Assembly (NCBI GenBank): GCA_964036045.1
Contig: OZ038380.1
Coordinates: 126,214,899-126,278,898, forward strand
Direction: 5' to 3'
From: Eutreptiella sp. 'Long Island Sound 2002'
Lineage: Eukaryota > Euglenozoa > Euglenophyceae > Eutreptiales > Eutreptiaceae
Length of the DNA stretch: 64,000 nucleotides
The notes beneath the pieces were generated by a model. It worked only from the letters and a program-made list of their open reading frames with translations. It did no database searches and was not told where the DNA came from. The position numbers and the translations under genes are program-made. Of the stretch, positions 33,063-43,344 are shown piece by piece. Positions within the stretch are counted from its first letter, which is position 1, and every line of letters starts with the position of its first letter.

Positions 33063-33205
33063 TTTGGCGCGCGCCAAGTCCGGACTTGGCGCGCGCCAAC
33101 TTGCCAGTTGGCGCGCGCCAACCTGACAGTTGGCGCGCGCCAAGTCCGGACTTGGCGCGCCAACTTGCGACTTGGCGCGCCAACTTGTGAATTTGCGCGA
33201 GCCCA
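33063..33205. repeat. T1 word cluster 4 of copy III
   Basis: Six GGCGCGC palindromes occur in 140 bases, ahead of the conserved right end. Confidence 0.92.
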
Positions 33206-33427
33206 GGCCCGGGAAGCCAACTTTTGGACTTTTTTACCGTGTAGGAGTGTTTTCAGCACGAGAGGGGCATGAAACCCGGGGTTTTTCAGGGTAAGAAGTT
33301 TCCATTTACACCAAAAAGGAGGAAAAAATCCCTAGGTAGCCGGTGTAACAACATAATAGACACCCGCCATGATTTGGCTGTATTCCGAAGCAAGTTGGTG
33401 AATGTCTCTTGGCTTCGTAGTTACATG

Positions 33428-34054
33428 AAAAACCATCACTCCGTTGTGAACAGAGCGCAGCAATTCTATTTGTTTTGACAAAGGCCTGGGGTCCCCTCAT
33501 TGTAGAGCTGAACAATGAAGGTCTCTTGCAACATGTCGTGGAAGGGGGACACACATGGGCGCAAAATTTGGTTGGTGGTGGGACTGTTTGCACAAAAGTG
33601 CAACCATTGCCAAAAAGGAGGGGCCGTTAGGAGCCCAAGAAATTAACACCCTAAAAAATGTGCTACCCCAAATGATAGTGCATCAAAAAAGTGCCAATTG
33701 GGGCAAACCCTGTGGGTGCACCTTTGGGTTGACCACATGCTTGGGTTTGCTAAGCAGTGGCATGCCCTTGGTTCCTTTGGTGCCTTCAAGGCAGAAGAAA
33801 GGCACAAGACTCTGAAAGCAGAGATTCGGTTTAGGAGCTTCAAGGGGGGGGCAAGGAAAGTAAAAGGGGGGGTACGGGGACGGAGAGGTAGACTGGTGAG
33901 GCAAGTTTTCGTGAAAGGCTGGAGGGAAGTTGTAAAAAATGATAATCTGGATTGGGGTTTCCTAAAGAGGCGGTGGGATGTATGGGTGCGTGCATGGACA
34001 CAACAACCACACGTGAAGGAACACAAAACGTATGGGAAGGCCAATGCGCCTTAG
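33428..34054 (+). pseudogene. T4 transposase, C-terminal part
   Basis: This continues the gene cut by T1-III. A degraded stretch (EGLLQHVVEGG near 33510) matches T1 EGLLQHVVDMGG. From 33683 an open frame reads TLWVHLWVDHMLGFAKQW, then GAFKAEERHKTLKAEIRFRSFKGG with the predicted catalytic Glu, a basic segment (KVKGGVRGRRGRL) and NDNLDWGFLKRRW. It ends before TAG at 34052. Several frame changes lie in 33428-33680. Confidence 0.75.
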
Positions 34055-34898
34055 CAGTGTGTATGGTGTTTGAGCTCTTGTGTATGATATTTGATTTGGG
34101 ATCCCATTGAAATGCTTTGGGCAAGTACACTTCGTCTTCAATGCTATGTGCATTCAACATGCTGTTCTTAGACTGGTACAGTACTGCTTTACGTGATGCT
34201 CTTTGCAAGGGAGGGGTGGTTCAGATTCGTGCAACGTTCGTCTGTGGATGAGTGGTTATGGGCGGAGAAAAATCAAGGGCAGCTGGTGATCACATTTGAA
34301 TGCGTGTCTTCAGCACCTGTATTTGTTGGTTGCGCCCCATGGGGTAAGCGGACGCAGTGCGTATGCAAGGGTTTGAACCCATGGTTCCGAAACAAAAGGA
34401 ACATGCACATACCTCTAGACCAACCAGCCGCCATACCACATCACACGTAGGCGGTGCGTACGAACTGCGTTTGCACCGGCAGATCAACACGTACGCGTCG
34501 ATAATCTAACGCGTACGCGCTGGTGAGCTGACGCGTACGTGTTAAGTTACTCTCTGACGCGTACGCGTCGAAACACCAACACGTACGCGCCACGCACCCA
34601 ACGCGTACGCGTTGCACTTCCAACACGCACGTGTCAAAGGACAGTCTGAAAGCAAGGTTTTGGGAAATTGAGTACAGCTTTCGGGACACTCTGCGGAGGG
34701 AGAAGGCGACCTACGGTCGGCAATGTTTGCAGTGGCACCCAGTGGTACAGGGGAGGTGCAGAAAGGGGTTGGGTTGGGTGATACCCCACACATGAATGTT
34801 CCATGAAAAATGAGAAATTTCCAACAAAGAGAAAACCAACGCGTACGTGTTGAGATTTCAACACGTGCGCGTCTATGTGAACATATCTTAGCAGTTAC
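34055..34898. repeat. T4 3' region with word cluster 4
   Basis: There is no gene. GTACGCG-type words cluster at 34452-34640, with two more at 34840-34875, and the region ends at the T4/T5 junction near 34898. Confidence 0.8.
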
Positions 34899-35102
34899 AT
34901 GGTTGTTTCAACTTGAAAAATTCCATTGTTGTGCCTTTTGCGCCCATTTTCTTGCATGCTTTGCCTTTGCCAAACAATTGCACGGCATTTGAATCCAACC
35001 TAGGCTCATACTTTGTTCATGATTTCAATGTATGTCTCCATATGTGTCCATTTCAATCCATATTTTGCTTCTTGCTCTCTTAGGCACCCTTTTTTTGGCG
35101 CC

Positions 35103-35262
35103 ATGACTGATGCGGGCACCCATGCCTTGCTGAAGAAGTGGGCCAATGCCGTAGGTCTCCGCACAGTGCAGAGAGGTGTGTACAACCCGGACAGCACACG
35201 CGCGTTGTCTTGGGCTTCGCTTGAGAATGGTGCTGGGTCCACTTTGGACACCCCTGCTGCCT
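35103..35262 (+). pseudogene. T5-X dioxygenase gene, N-terminal segment
   Basis: It starts MTDAGTHALLKKWANAV after the conserved leader TTTTTGGCGCCATG. The same start is found in T5-Y at 59043. The coding is cut by the Penelope-like element and resumes at 42827. No motif is present in this part on its own; the assignment to a dioxygenase comes from the downstream continuation. Confidence 0.6.
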
Positions 35263-35400
35263 TCTCGCTTTTTGCAGCGAGGCGTGGCCCCGTGTGATTT
35301 GGATTGTTGTTTTGTTGCTCTCGGTTTGTTTCTTTGACCTGGTACACAAGTACAAGGACAAGTGCATCCTGAAGCCAGACACCAACAACCAATCACGGGC
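35261..35400 (+). repeat. Left pseudo-LTR of the Penelope-like element
   Basis: This is the 140-base direct repeat partner of 42687-42826, with about ten differences and no length change. The T5-Y copy (59200-59215) lacks it, confirming that it belongs to the insertion. Confidence 0.85.
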
Positions 35401-35633
35401 ACCCACGAGTCCAAGCAAAAAGTGTTCAATAGAGGGAAATTCTTTGAAGCTTGATATCAAGTCCACTTTGATCGCCAAGGATTGAAGCTACCGAAATATC
35501 TCACAGCAACGAAAATGACTCAAACAATAACTCGAACAACATGCACCACTTGAATGCCAACACACTGCATGGCAACTTGTGCAAGGTTCTCTCTCTGCAA
35601 GCGTACCATTACGAACGAATGCGAATTCAATGA

Positions 35634-37913
35634 ATGCACAATTGCCTGAGTCTAATACTCACAACGCTGCCGAGCAAGTCGTGTCACCGGTTCAATCGGA
35701 ACAACAAATCCAATCACACCAACTTCAAGCTTTGCTTTCGCAATTTTCAACATCACAACCGGCAAGTTCACAAATCCCGGAAACACAATTCAACAACACG
35801 CCTACGCAACTCGGACAAGGCAACGTCATCCCGGGAACCCCATCTTCTATTCCTAGGGAATCCCACTGAAATCCCTGCCATGTCAAATCGTACGGTGCCT
35901 CCCAGTGTACCTTGCCAGTCGCTGCAACCCACTACAGGATCCATCCAAATCAACCCGAACAATCTTGACCCTGCGGACACCCTCCGTGCCCTTCTAGCAT
36001 CTCCGGAAAGCACAAACCCTGCACCTACACGCCAACCCCAACACTACAAAGTGCCCGTGACCAACCCTCCTGCAGCGCCACCTGTCCATGTAATTTGACC
36101 GGCTCGCCCAGAATTTTCTGATGAAATTCAAAAGCGTACAAGGGATATGCGATCCCCAGCAGCTGCGGTACAAAACATTGAGGAATTACCGAGCGCCAAG
36201 GTCATAGACACGCCACAGGCTAAGAGACCCAACGTGACCGTCCATACGCCTGGTACCCCGCACAATCTGGGCCGAGGACTAGACGAGTAATTATCCAACA
36301 TGTTGGACGACGACGCTACTTCTCTATGCGACCGCAGAGACGAACTAGAGAAGCAGCTTCAAGCGTACAAAGACATGGTGGAGGAATTGTTGAGTGAGAA
36401 GGCTGCATACTCCTCATCGTCATCAACGTCCAGCACAGACGCCAAGCCGACAGCGAGCGCACCCAAGCGCCCGGCCCGAGCAGCCCCAAAAAACAAGGGA
36501 CACGAAATCGTTGCACTGGACCTACCAGCCCGCCGTGCTCTGACGAAAGCTGCTAGAGTGCTCCGGGAGAATGATGATGTGTACGCTATCAGCCCGGCGG
36601 CCCCGTCCCCAGCCAATGCGACCCAGGCTAAATACGTGTATGTCAAAGGCTCTGTTGACCACGTGGAAACCCCCTTCGTGTACATCAAGGTTTTCCCCGA
36701 GTGCATTATTGAGGGGGCTAACAACCCCCCAGACATCCGAGTGTTTGACCGACACTCCGTATTCTGCAACGAGGCATATGCCCGAGAGGCCATTGTGTCA
36801 TTGAATGCTGACGGAACCCCTAGCGCGTACTGCTGCGAAACCGGCTGCCGGTGCCCCCCAGTAGGTGACGTCCCAATCCCCACCACACCCGGCAACCACT
36901 CGCGACTCACCTCACTGGCAATCCAAGCCGTATCCTCGTGGCACCCCCTTCCGTTTGTATGTGAACAGCTGCGACACCGATAGTCTGCGCTCCTTGGGGA
37001 TCGTATCTGCTGGACTAATTCCGCCGTGGAATGTCTTTTGCGCCTTGCTCACCATCCTGATGCAAAGCGGCTCCTAGCGCTAGCGCATACTTTACAAAAG
37101 GGGCTATTGTCGCTTCCAATACTGGCTAACACCTGTGAGTTCTGCGCCGCCCTATTGTTGCTGGACCCCGAGACTATTGAAAGATATCTGAACTCCGCCC
37201 TGACCACAGTCTCAGTGGAATGCACATACCGTGCCCACCAGAGCCAGGCCGTAATCGCAAATGGCCGCGGATACTACCTAGCGCCCCACGCCTCCGTCTT
37301 CCAAGTCGCTGCGACACGCCCAACAGTGGGTACACCCCTTGGGCCTTGTAACGTACTAACGGCTTTTCGGGAATTTCTCCAAACCTCCCCTGCCCTCTCC
37401 CAATTTTTTTCAACCTGGTGTGATGCCCACCGGATATACTCCTAGTACAATGTCCGACTGTCCACCATCAATAGCTTTATAGACTGCTTTGTGTCACACA
37501 TCAATAACTGGGTGTCAATTGCCACTACAGGACCTACCCCATCCTTCCTATCCACAAAATGGTACAACGCCTTGTTCACCGCGCTCCAAGTGTGCTCCAA
37601 GAGTTCTGCGTTATTCACACTCGGCCCCATGTTACCCGCTCTCCACACACACCCAGTGTCCCCCTGGTTGCGATCACTACCGTCTGTCTACACACCAGAA
37701 TTCTGTACGGCCACACAGGCGTGGTTTGTTCACTGGGGACAAGTTAGACGAGCTTTTCGTTCCATCATCGGTCGTGGCAAACAGGGCCACCAATGCCTAA
37801 TTTTACCTTCCACCCCTGACACTGTTCGGAAAGTACTAATGATTGCCCGCTTGACTAAGTCCCACACCCACAGGCTGGTTGTTCTCTGGCCTCTAGTCAG
37901 ACACACGACTTAA
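35634..37913 (+). pseudogene. Penelope-like ORF1: Gln/Pro-rich, coiled coil, Cys-rich
   Basis: A Gln/Ser/Pro-rich start (frame change near 35860) leads into one frame that runs to 37913. It contains a heptad-like segment (DDDATSLCDRRDELEKQLQAYKDMVEELL, here split for length: residues around 36300-36390), a Lys/Ala segment and a cysteine group (FCNEAYAR ... AYCCETGCRCPP, 36765-36860). Interruptions are TGA 36099, TAA 36288, TAG 36981, TAG 37443 and TAA 37911, with no frameshift after about 35900. The coiled coil continues smoothly across TAA 36288. It is likely an RNA-binding or particle-like partner of the RT; the family is not recognised. Confidence 0.55.
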
Positions 37914-38892
37914 CCTATGGCTAATTTCCTGTGCACCCCTCCACCCACATATCCGGCAACGAGCTATCGCAGTGCTCCAGCCATTGTGTAAAACTGCATT
38001 GGGATCCCCCTCCCTCCAAGCAAACCTACTCACAAACCTCGTCGAGTCCGTGACACCCAGCACAGAGGGCCCCCCAAGCACACACGACCCACGCATAATC
38101 ACCCAAGAACCCTTCTCTGATCTCTGGCACCGTGAATCCCGGATGAGAGGGGATGCACTCGCACCCCACTGGAACCAACACACGCGTCGCGTGGTCCACA
38201 AAAAACAGTGGCCCACCATTTTCCGATCCTGGGACTGGGTTAACCAGAGCCTCCACGCTGCCACGCCAGCCCACCTACGCAAGCTGCACGCTAGGGGACT
38301 CGCCACCCAATCTGTCTTCACTCCAGGCTGCTGGGTATACGCCCTCTGGCACATTGCCTACGGACGGGTGTATGTGGGACAAACTGGTGGGAGAGCCAAC
38401 CTTCGTAGTGTCGCTGAGCGTGGACGCGAGATTGTTAGACTAGCTGTTGACTTCCTTAGACTGAGTAACGGCAGACGCTTATGGCTCCCCCAAAGCGTCT
38501 ACCGCCGGATGATGCAGCGGGGCCCTGAAAACTTCGGTATTACCCCTCTAGAATAGCGCCCCCCTGATACCGTCACCCAACGTGAGCGTTTTTGGATGCT
38601 CCAATGGGGGGTCGGTAAATTGTTCAATATAGACATCCCACCACTGTCCAACAACAGATGGGACTTCCTCCAGTCCAGAAAGGTATGGAAAAAGGACCTC
38701 GAAGATAGGGGAGGGTCGTACCTCGGGCACGCCCGCAGCATCCTGGCTGCTAGCAACTCCATCCCCCCTGATAAACACCCACCGCCCTTGTTTTTGCTGT
38801 ACTACAAAGCACAAGCCGTTACCTCCCTGGTAGTGATCACAAAAGACTCTTTCTCATGGTCACCTCTCTATTTGCTAGAAAGTTCCACGTGA
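37909..38892 (+). pseudogene. GIY-YIG endonuclease region of the Penelope-like element
   Basis: Motifs of a GIY-YIG nuclease appear in order: CWVYALWH (GIY strand, about 38328), GRVYVGQTGG (YIG strand, about 38365) with Arg a few residues later, and RERFWMLQ (conserved Glu, about 38581). It is encoded upstream of the RT, the reverse of classical Penelope elements. TAG at 38554 interrupts between the YIG motif and the Glu motif, and the frame ends in TGA at 38890. In a living element this nuclease would nick the target DNA to prime reverse transcription. Confidence 0.75.
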
Positions 38893-38992
38893 AGCTACCC
38901 TACAAAATCACACCTAAAATTCCACTACTTTCCACCGCGGACAAAAAACACCTACACCAACAAATTGCAACTGTGATCAATTCCGTTGAAGA

Positions 38993-39469
38993 ATGGCTCC
39001 CCTACTCCGCTCATACCTCTCCTCGCGCATATTCATTGTCTCTAGACGCACACCCACCGTCCTCAATGCAGTGTCCCAACAGCCCGTCACCACGTGCCCT
39101 ACACCTGTACTAAACTGCACCCCGGCCCCCCAATGCCCCTGCTCCAAATGGCTCAAGCTCCCTGGTGTGGGGAGCATCAACGGCCATGCAGTCTACCTGG
39201 ACCGTGACCCAAAAATCCTGGAGGCTCACAGCGGTTCGCTCCCTGAACGTCAGAGGTGTGATACCTCCATCTTTTAGCAGAATATGAAAAACGCTGTCGT
39301 CCCTTCCCTCAAATCCCCGAAGCAAGAGTTGATAGATAGTCTACACAGCCTGGCTACCTCCCTACCGAACCACCAGAATTATATTGCACAGCAGTGTATT
39401 GCAAACATCGCCTCTACTTGCGCCACGGCATACCAAACACTTGCCCACACCCACCCGAAAACGGTATAT
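38993..39469 (+). pseudogene. Linker region before the RT, Cys-containing
   Basis: The frame 38993-39469 encodes TPVLNCTPAPQCPCSKW, a possible zinc-binding Cys group, and LPERQRCDTSIF. After in-frame TAG 39275 it continues with KSPKQELIDSLHSLA and CIANIASTCATAYQ. It leads directly to the ATAT target of the piggyBac-type insert. With the insert removed it joins the RT-containing frame (HPKTVY then EPYIKKHGQRL). The function is not known. Confidence 0.5.
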
Positions 39470-40474
39470 TCCTTTGGCTGAATACGTGGGTCGCGCATCC
39501 ACCTTGCATCTCTCTGGACGTTTTTTTGTTGGTTTGTTTGTCTGAAGGGGAAGAGGAGTGTGCGGTGGCCTGTGACCTCCCGTTTGCCTTGCATTGTTTG
39601 AAGAATCCGAAAGTAGGTGGCAAGGCTGCGCGCGTGGTCCCCATGTATACAAGTTGTAGTGTAGACCCAGCGCTCTAGCAGCATCCCAGAGGCCATTGGC
39701 TACCTCCGTTGGTGGGTGCCTAACGTTCTCTAGCGGCCGGCGTAGACCAAGCCAATGCCCTAGCCTTGCATTTTCGGGAGATCCAAAGGTTTCAAACGTG
39801 GTCTAGAGCACTGCGTGCTTTTCTGCTCCGGTACGGAGTAGTGAACACCATTAGCACGTGCAAGGATCTTTGCCTGGTGCCAGAAGAGACTTCCCTTTGG
39901 GATTTCCAACGCATGTTGCTGGATGATTTTTTTCCGGAGGAACGGTTTGCCAAAAACGAGGTGCATTGCATCAGGGCGACCGTGAACCGGGGCGTGTGTG
40001 CATATTGTAAAACGGGGCGTGTTGCCTGGGTCTGTGCAGCTTGCTGTGTGCCACTACACACCCGGTGTTATGCACATTACCATGGAGTGTAGACCGTCAC
40101 CGTGACAGCTCAAGTGCACTGCAACGTTGCTCGTGGGTCAAAAAATAGGGTTTGATGCGTAGAAAACGTACGCTACGTGGAAAACGTGTAGAAAACGTGC
40201 ATCCGGGATTTGCATCCACCCGCCTTTTTGCATCTCCCCCTGGAAAACGTAATGAACGTGGAAAGGACAGGGAAAAGTACAAAATGTTGGGAACGTAGAA
40301 AACGTAGAATACGTGCATCCGGATTTTGCATCCACACGCCAATATGCATCCACCCCTGTTCCCCCTGTGAAAAGCACACGTTCCCAACAGTGCGTTCCAT
40401 GCGTTGGCAACGTACGTTCCCAACAGGTTTGTAGGGGTAGATGCGTAGTGAATGTACGTATTGTAGCCAAAGGA
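39470..40474. mobile_element. piggyBac-type short element
   Basis: The ends TCCTTTGGCT and AGCCAAAGGA form a terminal repeat, flanked by ATAT on both sides (39466-39469 and 40475-40478). A 4-bp AT-only duplication fits piggyBac-like insertion. The interior has the 3' part of a piggyBac transposase and, at 40140-40460, repeats of GAAAACGT-type words. Removing it with one ATAT restores the frame of the Penelope-like ORF. Confidence 0.85.
39734..40092 (+). pseudogene. piggyBac transposase C-terminal fragment
   Basis: The frame starts in the GVD motif (AAGVDQANALAL) and continues FQTWSRALRAFLLRYGVVN, the conserved piggyBac helix. It ends with a cysteine-rich tail CAYCKTGRVAWVCAACCVPL then HTRCYAHYH before TAG. 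It aligns with 16960-17319. The catalytic N-terminal two thirds is missing, so this is a deletion derivative. The tail is well conserved, which suggests a fairly recent loss. Confidence 0.85.
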
Positions 40475-40478
40475 ATAT

Positions 40479-42635
40479 GAACCTTACATCAAGAAGCATG
40501 GTCAGCGACTGCCTGATGGCATCGTCTGTACAGTACTAGACAACGCACCAGAGGTGCCCATTTTCTGCTGTGCTAAAGTCTGGCGCCACATACATCACAC
40601 CACCTTCCTACAATCCGACTGATTCAAAGAATTATCCCGGTTCCCCACGCATTGAGATGCACAGTGTTGGTTGTTCCGGGACCTAGCTGACGCTATTTCC
40701 CTGTATGTACGAGGTGAATACTGTGCGTTCAGCGTACTTCACAACATGTCCCCACTCCCTGCTAAGGATCTAGCGTTAGCGTACTGGAAATACGTCTCCT
40801 ACCCCTCCTCATTAGAAATGAAACGGAACATGTCCCCCCTCCTTGATGGTTGCTGTGCTAAACTGAAGTCCTGGGGCCCCAGCGTGAGCCATTTGCAGGC
40901 CCTAGGGGCACCCACTACTACCAACCTACTTCACCGGTCCGAACTTAAAGCCTTGGCCCAGCATACTTCCCTCCTCCCGGACCCCTCACTGCCCCGAACC
41001 ATGCAGGACCCCAGAGCTGGCCCCCCTCAACAGAGGCATCCAGGTGCATGCCGAGGCAGCGCGTTGTGCCGCCCCACTGTCCCCCCACTCCAATGCGTCT
41101 CGGCTGCGGGTGTAACCCAACGACGACGGTCAGGGAGGCACCCGCCAATACTGGCTTTTGATGAGCAGCTCTGTGCCCTGGAACGCGCTATCCTATGCAC
41201 CTCCGGTGATGGACTGGCCCATACCACATTGACCCCACCTCCACCCAACCCTACAAAATGGTTCCTTGATGCCACTGCCCTCCCCAATGCCATACCCCCC
41301 GACATTACCATGTCTTCCAGTGTCTGCCGTAGACTCCCCAACAAACCTCCTGATGCCGCCCGACCCAGACCCAGGACCTCCCGCCAAGCGACGCGCTTTG
41401 GCGTACCTCATGCCATGGTTATGCTTAAGCATAAATTTCAAGAGTGTACTCCCCGGGCGAAAATCAAAGTTCGTGAGGTAATTAGGCATGGCAGCAACCC
41501 CTTCAAACGAGTGGCCAAATTGATGAGTAGATGCCCGTCTGTGTTATGGAAATTTGTCATTGCCCACCACTCCTCCATTGAGATCATGGTAATGCTTGAG
41601 TTACGAGGCTTCGTGAAAACGCTGCGTGAGTCACAGCCCCGCCACAGTGGCTCGTTGTGGGGCGAACTGGACGCGGAGGAAATGTTTCCTAACATACCCA
41701 AACACCTCATCCCCACGGCAGTCCAGTTCTATTGGAACATGATTTTTCGAGCTCAGGAAAAGAGACCCAGCGATCTTGTTTTTCACATCCATAAGAGTAG
41801 CGATAAATCTCTGGACCATGCGGCTGGCCCTCCACGTTCACAGTCCTACCACCGAGTTCCGCTAAACGATCTGGTTGCATTTATCCACTGGGATCTGCTT
41901 TTGAACGACAATTTCATCGATTTTTCTCCCATGGGTGGATCCTGCTCCACGCAGTACGCCAGCATCGTACTCAATTACCTTGAACGATCGGTCGACGGGA
42001 CTCTCCTTCCACCCATTGTTCGATACCGAGACAATTACCTCGTTTATGCATCTCCCTTCGGGTCCCCCTCACCCCAATCCTTTGTACGTTCCAGCCCTTC
42101 CATAGACTCCGCCCAGCAGTTTTTGACCCAGGTGAAACGCACTATTTCCAGTGACTCCTCATTGAAACTTACAGTTGAAGGGTGGGGACAGTCGAGGCTG
42201 TTTCTGGATTCTGAGGTCCTCATCTTCGAGGGTCTACCAAACATCGAGGTTAATCACCCGTGTTTGACACTGCCCCGGGTGACTCACAGCCTGCAGCACG
42301 CCGACGGTTGCTTGATTGCCAGTCACCGAACACCCAACGCATGCTCTTGTCGCTCGTGCCTAACATGGTTAAAAAATGCCCCTGGTACCGCTTTGACATG
42401 TGTACGTAAGGTTTCGTCTCTCCTAATCCGGAAAGGGTACCCGTCATACTGGTGGCGTCCATTGCTCCTAGCTAAAGCGGAATCCACTGGTCTTCAACAG
42501 CATGCAAGGTCAGGTATTCAACTAGCACTTGCGCTACTGCATGACTCCGGAACACGAGAAACAAACTCAGACGGTCAATTACTAAGTTCAACCCCAAGTA
42601 GTTTACAGGTGCAAGGGATACGAGCGGCCAAGTGA
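40479..42635 (+). pseudogene. Penelope-like reverse transcriptase
   Basis: RT motifs in order: motif A ELDAEEMFPNIPK (about 41664), motif B FSPMGGSCSTQYASIVLNYLE (residues around 41925-41985), motif C VRYRDNYLVYA (about 42018), then SLKLTVEGWGQSRLFLDSEVLIFEG. The SPMGG and RY-D layout fits Penelope-like RTs. The second Asp of motif C is Asn here. TGA 40619 and 40652 interrupt the N-terminal part; the remaining 654 codons are open to TGA 42633. Pro-rich sequence (40960-41400) lies between the N-terminal block and motif A. Confidence 0.8.
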
Positions 42636-42686
42636 GTCCTCTCGAGCCTCGCCAACGGGCGCCGATGTGCCGTGCCCACATGTGCG

Positions 42687-42826
42687 CTTCTCGCTTTTTG
42701 CAGCACGGCCTGGCCTCGTGTGATTTGGATTGTTGTTTTGTTGCTCTCGCTTTGTTTCTTTGACCGGGTACACAAGTACAAGGACAAGTGCATCCCGAAG
42801 CCAGACACCAACAACCAATCACGGGC
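42687..42826 (+). repeat. Right pseudo-LTR of the Penelope-like element
   Basis: This is the direct repeat of 35261-35400. It starts 51 bases after the RT stop codon, so the RT reads nearly to the element end. Confidence 0.85.
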
Positions 42827-43156
42827 GGGGGACAGTGACAGCCGCCGCAGGGTGACGCCACTAGCTGGGGGTGCATTGCACAGTTTTGCAAGGGAGGTCT
42901 TTATCCCCCACTTGGAGACTCATTTGGGTTGGAATTGTCCAGTTGTGAATGTCACCACCTTCATTGTGGTGAAGGCCGGTATAGTGGATGTGGAAAAAAT
43001 ACAATGTTGGCACCGTGACATTAACCTCAGCTATGTTACCGGTCCGGACCAACATCATGTGATTTGCTGGTTCCCAATGTTCCACCCCACACCTAGTGAT
43101 GGCTGTGCTGGGGATTTTGTTGTGGCATCACACACGGGCCTCCCGGACCCTTGGTA
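42827..43156 (+). pseudogene. T5-X dioxygenase gene, core segment
   Basis: The frame contains EVFIPHLETHLGW, IQCWHRDINLSYV (H-x-D, 43011-43019), WFPMFHPTPSDGCAG and DFVVASHTGLPDPWY. This order matches phytanoyl-CoA-dioxygenase-like enzymes: metal-binding H-x-D, then a strand ending in ASH. The coding is cut at 43156 by T5-Y. The distal His segment lies at 59686-59960. It reads in frame with its own leader only from about 42840, after the pseudo-LTR. Confidence 0.7.
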
Positions 43157-43344
43157 TGGTGAGCATAACCTGGCATACCAGGAATACCTAGGAATATATA
43201 TACGGGTTAAAAGGGGGGTTTTGGGAAAAGGGGTATCTGGCATGTACAGGTGGCTACTAATGTTCAATGCACAATGCATGCATAGGTGAGTTGGGGAATT
43301 AAATTAAATTAAATACCTCTAGTTTACCAATCACTCCCTCCCCC

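Larger units (their letters stand above)
28194..33425 (+). mobile_element. T1 transposon copy III
   Basis: Both termini are present (TGTAACTACGAAGCCAA ... TTGGCTTCGTAGTTACA), flanked by TG at 28192-28193 and 33426-33427; the length is 5232 bp. It interrupts the T4 transposase gene. It keeps the whole gene A exon block 1 and the transposase, but gene A exon block 2 and word clusters 2 and 3 are missing through one deletion near 30893. Confidence 0.95.
18197..34898 (+). mobile_element. T4 transposon with two nested T1 copies
   Basis: The flanks 18182-18196 and 34899 onward are contiguous in T5-Y (58812-58850), which defines the insertion. The ends begin TGTGGAACGCCTACGAT and, inverted, TGTAACTGCTAAGAT, an imperfect terminal repeat; exact ends are uncertain by a few bases. 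Removing T1-II and T1-III leaves about 7.0 kb. Content in order: word cluster 1, gene A dioxygenase, cluster 2 (intron), gene A exon block 2, TET/JBP-like gene, cluster 3, transposase, cluster 4. Confidence 0.75.
35261..42826 (+). mobile_element. Penelope-like retroelement with N-terminal GIY-YIG
   Basis: A 140-bp direct repeat bounds the element (35261-35400 and 42687-42826), like the pseudo-LTRs of Penelope-like elements. Internally it has, in order, a Gln-rich/coiled-coil ORF1, a GIY-YIG nuclease region and a reverse transcriptase. Nuclease before RT is the permuted order described for the Naiad/Chlamys groups. It is split by a 1-kb piggyBac-type insertion at 39470-40474. Multiple in-frame stops occur. 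It sits inside the T5-X dioxygenase gene. Confidence 0.82.

Noticed and set aside
27134-34054. Idea that UAG encodes leucine because T4 transposase stops align with hydrophobic residues
   Set aside because: Gln-run positions (7248, 11698, 11801) and CAG/TAG pairs between T1 copies point to Gln instead. The mix is better explained by decay or by UAR=Gln, treated as one open finding.
35261-42826. LTR retrotransposon based on the 140-bp direct repeats
   Set aside because: No protease, RNase H or integrase is seen. GIY-YIG plus Penelope-type RT motifs fit a Penelope-like element with pseudo-LTRs.
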